Below are positions 8,584 through 14,937 of a stretch of 64,000 nt of DNA, in pieces; positions within the stretch are counted from its first letter, which is position 1; every line of letters begins with the position of its first letter. The notes under the pieces are model-generated. The model ran no database searches and was not told where the DNA came from. It worked only from the letters and a program-made list of their open reading frames with translations. Both the position numbers and the translations under genes were made by a program. This stretch comes from Rhizobacter sp966211755 (GTDB lineage: Bacteria > Pseudomonadota > Gammaproteobacteria > Burkholderiales > Burkholderiaceae_C), in the NCBI GenBank assembly GCA_966211755.1, contig CBIHOH010000005.1, forward strand, positions 1 to 64,000, written 5' to 3'.

Positions 8584-9207
8584 CGCACGGCACAGCTTCG
8601 CTGGCGGGCTCCCCGGCAGATCGAACCTTGTTTTCGGCGAGGGCCTGCGCCAGAAAGGGCGGCCCTCGTCACCCGTCGATGACAGGGACGATGGTGCGAC
8701 TGAACTGCGGCCGCACAGGCCGGGTGGGCCGACGATCGCCGGAAGCCCAGCCCGGCCCCGCAACCGGGCAAGGCGACCACTGAGAATCATGCGAGATTTT
8801 GCAGACCTTCTTTAACACCTCGTTGCAAATATCGAGGAATGCGTCGATTTCACCAAAACCGTGAGAACTACGCCCATCCTCGATCGCCCGGCTCCGCAGT
8901 ATTCATGGGAAGAGGAACTCAATTTCCACCAAGGCCCACCGCTTTCAAATTTCTTGCAGCTTCCTTTCAATTTATCAAGGAACGAACCCTAATGACCGGA
9001 TACCCCCTCTAAGTTATCTTTTCGGAAATAGGCCCGTAAGGAGGGCACGGCTTGCCTAATGGAACCGGCACTCAGTCAAAAATAAATCAAAGGAGCTGTC
9101 GCGGGTGGCGACGGCAATGGGAATTCCGTCCGACAAGAAACGCGGTATCACACGATGGTTTCAGCAGGCGGAGATGAAGAATGATTTGTTTTTTCCACTC
9201 TGGAAAC
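8584..9207. other. Long non-coding stretch with a drop in GC
   Basis: No convincing gene. Up to about 8800 the base composition is like the rest of the window; from about 8810 to 9180 it is clearly richer in A and T with short homopolymer runs, unlike the flanking genes. This part leads into the RIFT-barrel lipoprotein gene and could hold its promoter; it also marks the start of the accessory patch that ends at ssrA. The ORF spanning 8519-8815 looks like a shadow of the doxX end. Confidence 0.6.
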
Positions 9208-11415
9208 ATGACGACTCGTATTAAGTTGAAGAGACACACCCCGCTGCTGGCCGCCGTGATCGGCTGCGTGGTCCTGAGCGCCTGCGGCAACGGCAGCGGC
9301 AGCAATACCGAGCCGGCCAGCGAGGCCGTGATTGCACCGCCACCCGAGACCACCATCGTCAGCGGTCAAAAAGTCACCGACGTCGTGGTCCAGAATACCG
9401 GCAGCGACCAAACCCGCGTACCGGTCACGTTCGGCCAGGTATTCGCTCCGGGCCACATCGGCGCCGGCACCTCCGTGGTCGGCCGCCTTGCTGATGGCAC
9501 CGGCGTGCCGCTGCAAGTCGACGTCAAGGCACGCCATGCAGATGGCTCGCTGCGCCATGCCGTCCTGTCGACCGTGCTGCCACGCCTGGCCGCGGGCGCC
9601 AGCGCGACCGTCGAGCTGGTCAAGTCCGGTACCGTCACGGCCAACACCGCCGCCACCCCGGACGCCATGCTCAACGCCGGCTTCACCAGCAAGGTCGCGA
9701 TCGTCGTGGGCGGCGTCACCTACACCGCGTCGGCCGACCAGCTGCTGCGTACGGGCACTTACACCACCTGGCTGGCGGGTCCGGTCGCCACCGAATGGAT
9801 GGTCGACGCGCCGCTCAAGACCAGCGCCGGCCAACCCCACCCGCATTTGACGGCGCGCTTCGCCATCCGCTGGTATCCGAGCGAGGTCAAGAAAGCCCGC
9901 GTCGAGGTGGTGGTGGGAAACGACACGACCTTCACCCCGGGCATCCGCAACTTCACCTATGACGTCGATTTCCAGGTCGATGGCAAAAGCGCCTACACGC
10001 AGTCTGCCCTGATCCATTTCTGGCACTCGCGCTGGCATCAGATGGGATGGTGGGACGCCACCCCGCCGGCGGTTCACCTGAAGCACGATATTGCCTACCT
10101 GCTGGCTACCAAGGCCGTGCCGAATTACGATCAAGGCGTCACTGTCGACGAGGAGCTGCTGCAATCCTACGCCGCGCTGCCAGCCAGCCGCATCGGCCCG
10201 ATGAAGATCGGTCTGGCAGTCGATTACATGCCATCCACCGGGGGCCGTCCCGACATTGCCCCGCTGCCAGGCTGGACTGCCGCTTACCTGCTGTCGATGG
10301 ACATCCGCGCCAAGAACGCCATGATGGCGACCGCCGACGGATCGGGCAGTTGGCCAATGCATTTCCGCGACGAAAGCACCGGCCAGCCTGTGCGCCTGGA
10401 CAATGCCGTCAACCGCCTGCTGACCACCCACAGCAACTTCTGGGAGCGTGGTCCGTTGCCGGTACCGCGTTGCGGCACCGGCGACTGGAACCAGTGCGCG
10501 ACCCCGATGACGCCGGAGCCCGGTCACGAGCCGTCGCTGACCTATGTGCCCTACCTCGTCACGGGCGACCTGTTCTATCTGGAAGAGTCGCAGTTCTGGG
10601 CCACGGCCAATCCGCTGGGCACCGACCCTGGCGCGCACGGCTATGAACTGGGCCTGTTGTCCTGGGACCAGGTCCGCGCCCAGGCCTGGGGCTTGCGCAC
10701 CCTGGGCCATGTCGCCTACATCACGCCGGACGACCATCCACTGAAAGCCTATTTCAACACCCAGCTGAGCAACAATCTGGATCACTATCACAAGAATTTT
10801 GTGATCAACAACCCGAACGAGCTGGGCGCCTACGACGGCGCCGGCGACATCATGTTCGAAAGCGATCAGTCGGCCGCATGGCAGGACGACTTCCTGACCT
10901 GGAGCTTCGGCCACCTGACGGAACTGGGCTTCACCAAGGCCAAGCCGATTCTCGACTGGAAGGCCAAGTATCCGGTGGGCCGCATGACCGCCCCCGGCTT
11001 CTGCTGGCTTGAAGCCGCATCGTACTACTTGACGATCCGCGCCGTCTCAAAGGGCCCGGTGGCGAGAACCTTCGCCGAGGTGTACCAGAATCACTTCAAG
11101 GACGGTACCCGCCTGGTCGACGACAACGGCAATGTCCTCAAGCATCCACAAGGCCTGAGCTACTTCGATCAGCCGTGCGGCAGCCAGGCACAGGCGGACT
11201 GGCGCAGCGCCTTCGGTCCGAACCTCTGGAGAAAAGGCCAGATGATGGGGTACGCGGATTCCAATTCCGGCTTCCCGTCAAACATGCAGCCGGCATTGGC
11301 GGTATCGGCCGGGTCCGGCATTCCCAACGCGAAGGAGGCATGGAATATCTTCATCAACCGCGGCGTCAAACCGAACTACGGTGCCGGACCACAATGGGCG
11401 ATCGTGCCGCGCTAG
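9208..11415 (+). CDS. Secreted lipoprotein with RIFT-barrel domain (PcRGLX/YetA-like N-terminus)
   Basis: 735 aa from ATG 9208. Basic n-region MTTRIKLKRH, hydrophobic core and lipobox LSAC (23-26) predict a lipoprotein. After a low-complexity linker, residues about 60-165 (VPVTFGQVFAPGHIGAG, then GVPLQVDVKARHADGSLRHAV) match the style of N-terminal RIFT-barrel domains of exo-rhamnogalacturonan-lyase-like proteins. The remaining ~550 residues are Trp/Tyr-rich, as in alpha/alpha-toroid polysaccharide lyases. A role in binding or cleaving acidic polysaccharide is inferred. ATG 9181, preceded by GGAG, is an alternative start adding MICFFHSGN. No polysaccharide-use genes flank it, and it lies beside AT-rich DNA and an IS remnant, so transfer is likely. 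Confidence 0.65.
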   Translation: MTTRIKLKRHTPLLAAVIGCVVLSACGNGSGSNTEPASEAVIAPPPETTIVSGQKVTDVVVQNTGSDQTRVPVTFGQVFAPGHIGAGTSVVGRLADGTGVPLQVDVKARHADGSLRHAVLSTVLPRLAAGASATVELVKSGTVTANTAATPDAMLNAGFTSKVAIVVGGVTYTASADQLLRTGTYTTWLAGPVATEWMVDAPLKTSAGQPHPHLTARFAIRWYPSEVKKARVEVVVGNDTTFTPGIRNFTYDVDFQVDGKSAYTQSALIHFWHSRWHQMGWWDATPPAVHLKHDIAYLLATKAVPNYDQGVTVDEELLQSYAALPASRIGPMKIGLAVDYMPSTGGRPDIAPLPGWTAAYLLSMDIRAKNAMMATADGSGSWPMHFRDESTGQPVRLDNAVNRLLTTHSNFWERGPLPVPRCGTGDWNQCATPMTPEPGHEPSLTYVPYLVTGDLFYLEESQFWATANPLGTDPGAHGYELGLLSWDQVRAQAWGLRTLGHVAYITPDDHPLKAYFNTQLSNNLDHYHKNFVINNPNELGAYDGAGDIMFESDQSAAWQDDFLTWSFGHLTELGFTKAKPILDWKAKYPVGRMTAPGFCWLEAASYYLTIRAVSKGPVARTFAEVYQNHFKDGTRLVDDNGNVLKHPQGLSYFDQPCGSQAQADWRSAFGPNLWRKGQMMGYADSNSGFPSNMQPALAVSAGSGIPNAKEAWNIFINRGVKPNYGAGPQWAIVPR

Positions 11416-11440
11416 GCGCGTCATCCGTCCTTGGCAGCCA

Positions 11441-11464
11441 CAAGCGCGGCGCAAGCCGCGCTTG
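11441..11464. terminator. GC-rich hairpin after the RIFT-barrel gene
   Basis: CAAGCGCGGC-GCAA-GCCGCGCTTG is a perfect 10-bp stem with a 4-base loop, 25 bases after the stop at 11415. No T-run follows on either strand, so it may be a weak or Rho-assisted terminator, or a leftover of the IS66 end beside it. Confidence 0.45.
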
Positions 11465-11516
11465 GTGAACGCCCAGCCACACCACCTGGACAGCCTGCAG
11501 GCGCTCGACCGGTAAA

Positions 11517-11645
11517 AGGCATCCAGCCATGAGGCAAGAACTCGTCGGCGCGACTGTCGAGCTGGGTGGGCAAGCGCTGCGGCACGTCGCGCAAGCAGGC
11601 TAAGGAATTGTGACCGTGGAGCTTGGCCGACTGCACCAGGCTCAT
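11517..11645 (-). pseudogene. IS66-family transposase (TnpC) C-terminal remnant
   Basis: The minus strand encodes SLVQSAKLHGHNSLACL, then RDVPQRLPT and a closing FLPHGWMP: the C-terminal signature of IS66 transposases (usual form: AKLNG..P..YL.DVL.R.......LLPW.W.P). Only about 43 residues remain; the frame runs on to a stop at 11421 without further likeness. The catalytic DDE part and the accessory genes tnpA and tnpB are absent, so this is a dead fragment. GGTGAACGCC near 11463-11472 resembles part of an IS66 terminal repeat, but too weakly to call an end. Confidence 0.7.
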
Positions 11646-11673
11646 GACGATAGTCGCCTCCGCTCATCGATGA

Positions 11674-11904
11674 TCATTTGGCCAATTCGCGGTACAAACT
11701 GTCGAACTCGCTCAGACTCCCAGAGAAGGATTCCATCACGTGGCGCCGAGGCCGCTCCTTCTGCTGGCGGTCGATGCAATCACGCAGCGCCTCGTCAAGT
11801 ACTGCCTCGAATGGACGGCCCTGCGACTCGGCGATTTGGCGCAGGGCCACCAGCACATCCTTGGCAGCTTGTGATAAAAATTTTTCGCGGCCAGTGGTAT
11901 CCAT
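11674..11904 (-). CDS. Antitoxin-like small protein, orphaned
   Basis: 76 aa. MDTTGREKFLSQAAKDVL, then ALRQIAESQGR and ALRDCIDRQQKERPRRHVME, ending SLYRELAK, resembles small helical type II antitoxins found beside Fic/Doc- or PIN-type toxins. An in-frame ATG at 11677 overlaps its TGA stop (ATGA), the usual coupling to a downstream toxin gene, but only about a dozen codons follow before the IS66 remnant, so the toxin appears lost. No strong ribosome binding site is seen. The toxin partner class is a guess from general resemblance. Confidence 0.55.
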   Translation of the reverse strand: MDTTGREKFLSQAAKDVLVALRQIAESQGRPFEAVLDEALRDCIDRQQKERPRRHVMESFSGSLSEFDSLYRELAK

Positions 11905-12049
11905 CGCGAGCACGATGATGATGAATCTAGAAATTTCATGATAGAGCAGGACCGGTGGCTTTGCCAACGAAACGAGACTGAGCGCATTCCTATGGCGCAA
12001 GAAACGTGAGTGTCCAGCCGCCCCAATACTGGCGGAACGGGCGAAAAAA

Positions 12050-12075
12050 AACCAACCGAGAAAGGTTGGTTTTTT
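12050..12075 (-). terminator. Bidirectional intrinsic terminator of ssrA
   Basis: AACCAACC and GGTTGGTT form an 8-bp stem around a 6-base loop, with T-runs on both strands (at least six T on each side). It lies 7 bases past the tmRNA 3' end, so it ends ssrA transcription and would also stop reading from the other side. Confidence 0.85.
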
Positions 12076-12081
12076 GGATAG

Positions 12082-12451
12082 TGGTGGAGCCGGCGGGAAT
12101 CGAACCCGCGTCCGCAAGCCATCGCCAGGCAGTTCTACATGCTTAGCTGTCTGATTTGGATTTAGAGACACCGATCGCGCAGCAGCACGCTATCGGCAGC
12201 TCGAGTCACTGAATTTGATCCTGTGGTGAGTGACCCACCTCAGGACGAGCCCATGTGTATGACTTCGCAGCTCTCGGGTCACCCCTCAAGCCCAGCCCAT
12301 CGGCCAACTGTTGCGAAGCTCACCGGTGTTAAGCGGCGAGAGCGTACGTAGAGTCGTTCGCAGTTACTTTTTTCCAGTGGTTTTACGAGCGAACTGGTGC
12401 TCGGCATGCCCTGTTCCAACTCCGCACCCGCGTCGAAGCCAGGTCGGCCCC
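12082..12451 (-). ncRNA. ssrA: Transfer-messenger RNA (tmRNA)
   Basis: About 370 nt single-chain tmRNA that rescues stalled ribosomes by trans-translation. The 5' end GGGGCCGACCTGGCTTCGAC and the 3' end GGTTCGATTCCCGCCGG...CTCCACCA pair as a 7-bp tRNA-like acceptor stem, with CCA encoded. The tag frame (12361-12329, resume codon GCG) reads ANDSTYALAA then TAA, a betaproteobacterial-type tag. A terminator follows at 12050-12075. Its promoter must lie in the last codons of gph, because only 14 bases separate the two genes; TAAACT at 12468-12463, overlapping the gph stop, is a possible -10. Confidence 0.97.
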
Positions 12452-12465
12452 TGGTAGACGGTAGT

Positions 12466-13131
12466 TTAAGCCATTCCGAGCAGTTTCAAGAGTTGATTCG
12501 GTTCCTGGATGACATGATCGGCGCCCCAAGCCGAGATGGGCTCGCCCTCGCCCAGGTAGCCCCAGGCCACGGCCACCGTTCGCATGCCGGCGGCACGGCC
12601 GGCCTGGACGTCGCGCAGGTCGTCGCCGACGTAGAGACAGGCCGAGGGCTCGACACGCATCTGCCGTGCCGCTTCGAGCAAGGGAGCCGGGTGCGGCTTG
12701 GGGTGCGGCGTGGTGTCGCCGCTCACCACCGCGGCGGCCCGGCGGTCCAGCGCCAGCGCACGCACCAGCGGCTCGGTGAAACGCCTCGCCTTGTTGGTGA
12801 CGATGCCCCAGGGCATGGGATGGGCATCGAGGGCGGCCAGCATCGGCACGCAGCCGGGAAACAGGGCCGTGAGCCGGGTCATGCGCGCCTGGTAGAGGCT
12901 CAGGAACTCGTCGCGCAACTCCTCGAAGCAGCTGTCTTCGGGGCCGAGGTCGAGCGCGATCCTGATCATGCCGCGGGCACCCGCTCCCACCATCGGCCGG
13001 AAACGTTCGTAGGCCAGCGGGGCCAGGCCGCGCGCGGCGCGCAGCTCGTTGCCGGCGCCAGCCAGGTCGGGGGCGCTGTCGATCAGCGTGCCGTCCAGAT
13101 CGAAGAGCACGGCATTCGCGGCGGGCGTCAT
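12466..13131 (-). CDS. gph: Phosphoglycolate phosphatase (HAD family)
   Basis: 221 aa HAD-like hydrolase that removes phosphate from 2-phosphoglycolate, for example that formed during repair of damaged DNA ends. Motif I FDLDGTLIDSAPDL (residues 10-23) has both catalytic aspartates; motif II IVTNK and motif IV VGDDLRDVQAGRAAGM are present. Start ATG at 13131 overlaps the ubiG stop by 4 bases (13128-13131), so the two are translationally coupled, an order typical of Burkholderiales. Other HAD phosphatases look similar, but the ubiG-gph context supports Gph. Confidence 0.9.
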   Translation of the reverse strand: MTPAANAVLFDLDGTLIDSAPDLAGAGNELRAARGLAPLAYERFRPMVGAGARGMIRIALDLGPEDSCFEELRDEFLSLYQARMTRLTALFPGCVPMLAALDAHPMPWGIVTNKARRFTEPLVRALALDRRAAAVVSGDTTPHPKPHPAPLLEAARQMRVEPSACLYVGDDLRDVQAGRAAGMRTVAVAWGYLGEGEPISAWGADHVIQEPNQLLKLLGMA

Positions 13132-13829
13132 GCCGGCCGCCTGCAGGCGAAGAGGTAGTTGACGCTGGTGTCGCCCGACAGCCAGTAGCGCTGAGTCAGC
13201 GGGTTGAACTCCATGCCCCGGGTGGCCTCGAGCGAGAGGCCGGCCTCGCGGCACCAGAGCGCGAGCTCGCTCGGGCGGATGAAGCGCGCGTATTCGTGCG
13301 TGCCCTTGGGCAGCATCTTCAGCACGTACTCGGCGCCGACGATGGCGAACAGGAAGGACTTGGCGCTGCGGTTGATGGTGGAGAAGAACACCCAGCCCCC
13401 CGGCTTGACCAGGGTGGCGCAGGCGCGAACGATGGAGGACGGGTCGGGCACGTGCTCGAGCATTTCCATGCAGGTCACCGCGTCGTACTGGCCCGGCTGC
13501 TCCTGGGCCAGCGCTTCGGCCGCCACTTCGCGGTACTCCACCGACGGGGTGCCGGCCTCCATGGCATGCAGCTGCGCCACCTTGAGCGGCTTGCCGGCGA
13601 GGTCGATGCCGAGCACCGTGGCGCCGCGGCGCGACATCGAATCGGCCAGGATGCCGCCGCCGCAGCCGACATCGACCACCCGCTTGCCCTGCAGGCGCAC
13701 CATGCCGTCGATCCAGTCGAGGCGCAGCGGGTTGATCTGGTGCAAAGGCCGGAATTCACTGTCGGGGTCCCACCAACGATGGGCCAGCTCGCTGAATTTG
13801 GCGAGCTCTTGAGGGTCAGCATTGATCAT
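13128..13829 (-). CDS. ubiG: Ubiquinone biosynthesis O-methyltransferase
   Basis: 233 aa SAM-dependent methyltransferase that performs both O-methylations of ubiquinone synthesis. VVDVGCGGGILADSM is the SAM-binding motif I; the N-terminal FSELAHRWWDPDSEFRPLHQ is a UbiG signature, and FFSTINRSAKSFLFAIVGAEY is the membrane-interaction segment typical of the family. Start chosen at ATG 13829 because MINADPQELAKF aligns with family N-termini; the longer frame to 13883 adds unconserved residues. Cotranscribed with gph. Confidence 0.95.
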   Translation of the reverse strand: MINADPQELAKFSELAHRWWDPDSEFRPLHQINPLRLDWIDGMVRLQGKRVVDVGCGGGILADSMSRRGATVLGIDLAGKPLKVAQLHAMEAGTPSVEYREVAAEALAQEQPGQYDAVTCMEMLEHVPDPSSIVRACATLVKPGGWVFFSTINRSAKSFLFAIVGAEYVLKMLPKGTHEYARFIRPSELALWCREAGLSLEATRGMEFNPLTQRYWLSGDTSVNYLFACRRPA

Positions 13830-13965
13830 GGTGCGATGGTATCGAAATGCGCGGGGCCGATGCCGCGCTGGCGCGGCGGCCATGCGACAACAAATATGAA
13901 CTCGTCCGGCATGAATGGTCGCGAATCCTGGCCCGAGTTTGGGACAAAACCCGTCCGGCCATAGA

Positions 13966-13989
13966 AAAACCCCGCCGTGGCGGGGTTTT
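13966..13989 (-). terminator. Intrinsic terminator of ompA
   Basis: AAAACCCCGCC and GGCGGGGTTTT form a perfect 11-bp stem around a 2-base core, followed on the minus strand by TTTTTC. It lies 22 bases after the ompA stop, and the flanking A and T runs let it act from both sides. Confidence 0.9.
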
Positions 13990-14011
13990 GTCGAAGGTCA
14001 CGCCGAGGCGT

Positions 14012-14668
14012 TTACTTGCGGGTACGGGTACCGACCACTTCGATCTCGACGCGGCGGTTCTTGGCCTTGCCTTCCTTGGTCTTGTTGTCGGCGACAGGCT
14101 GCTTCTCGCCCTTGCCTTCGCTGTAGACGCGGTTGGCTTCGACACCCTTGCTCACCAGGTACTTCTTGACCGCCTCGGCACGCGAGACGGACAGCTTCTG
14201 GTTGTAGGCGTCGGAGCCGTCGCTGTCGGTGTGGCCGACGGCGATGATGACTTCGAGGTTGAGGTCCTTGGTCTTGGCGACCAGGTCGTCGAGCTTGGCC
14301 TGGGCATCGGCCTTCAGGGTCGACTTCGCGACATCGAAGAAGGCGTCAGCGGCGAAGGTCACCTTCTCGCTCACCGGGGCAGGCGGTGCCACCGGCACGA
14401 CTGGAGGAGCGACAGGCGCAGGAGCCATAGGAGCCGGCGCGGGTGCGGGGGCAGGCGCAGGAGCCGGAGGCGCCTTCACGGGAGCGCCGTCGCAGCCTTC
14501 GGTGGCGTTGGCAGGCGTCCAGAAAGCGTCGCGCCAGCAGTATTCAGACGTGCCGTTTTTCCAAGGCTGGCCTTGGGCATTGACCCAGTTTTGGGCGGAA
14601 GCACCGGACACGGAAACGGCGAGAGCGGCCGTTGCGAAGAGCGATGCAACTTTATTCAGTTTCTTCAT
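14012..14668 (-). CDS. ompA: OmpA-family outer membrane protein
   Basis: 218 aa. Signal peptide MKKLNKVASLFATAALAVSV with cleavage near SGASA-Q (about residue 26). The mature N-terminus is a short WVNAQGQPWKNG segment with two cysteines, not an eight-strand barrel; then an Ala-Pro repeat hinge (about 67-100) and an OmpA-like peptidoglycan-binding domain (about 105-215) with GHTDSDGSDAYNQKLS and RVYSEGKGE. It tethers the outer envelope to peptidoglycan. This short form is usual in Burkholderiales. Start 14668 is set by the signal peptide. It has its own terminator at 13966-13989 and diverges from gyrA. Confidence 0.92.
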   Translation of the reverse strand: MKKLNKVASLFATAALAVSVSGASAQNWVNAQGQPWKNGTSEYCWRDAFWTPANATEGCDGAPVKAPPAPAPAPAPAPAPMAPAPVAPPVVPVAPPAPVSEKVTFAADAFFDVAKSTLKADAQAKLDDLVAKTKDLNLEVIIAVGHTDSDGSDAYNQKLSVSRAEAVKKYLVSKGVEANRVYSEGKGEKQPVADNKTKEGKAKNRRVEIEVVGTRTRK

Positions 14669-14871
14669 GATTCTCCTCTCAAGGAAGGTGCAGTGAGTCT
14701 GCAAAACGTCCGAACCGGAATCGGAAAGTACTTGGCGACCCCTCGATTTCTCAAGCGCTCACCACCGACGGCGGATTGTGCCATGGGGGTTTTGGACCAG
14801 CCTGATTTTGGGGCGAGGACCCTCGCTTGTCAGTTCGGGTGTTGCGCGAGTGCGACAGGCCAAAGGGCCAC

Positions 14872-14877
14872 TAGAAT
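14872..14877 (+). promoter_or_regulatory. Candidate -10 element for the gyrA supraoperon
   Basis: TAGAAT at 14872-14877 gives a predicted start near 14884 and a leader of about 55 nt before gyrA. No good -35 is seen at 16-18 bases. The same cTAGAAT word precedes lapA (25731) and metG (62335). Confidence 0.45.
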
Positions 14878-14937
14878 CACGTCTTGCGCACGCAGGCCCG
14901 CCAGCGCCTGTCTCAATGGCTTTGCCGCCCACATCGA

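Noticed and set aside
8519..8815. 98-codon frame after doxX
   Set aside because: Begins inside doxX in another frame and has no start signal or protein-like pattern.
11421..11516. Extension of the IS66 remnant frame
   Set aside because: Open frame continues past the conserved transposase end but has no resemblance to IS66 proteins, so it is left out of the pseudogene call.
8584..12081. Genomic island with attachment repeats at ssrA
   Set aside because: No integrase and no repeat of the tmRNA 3' end were seen, so only the adjacency is reported.
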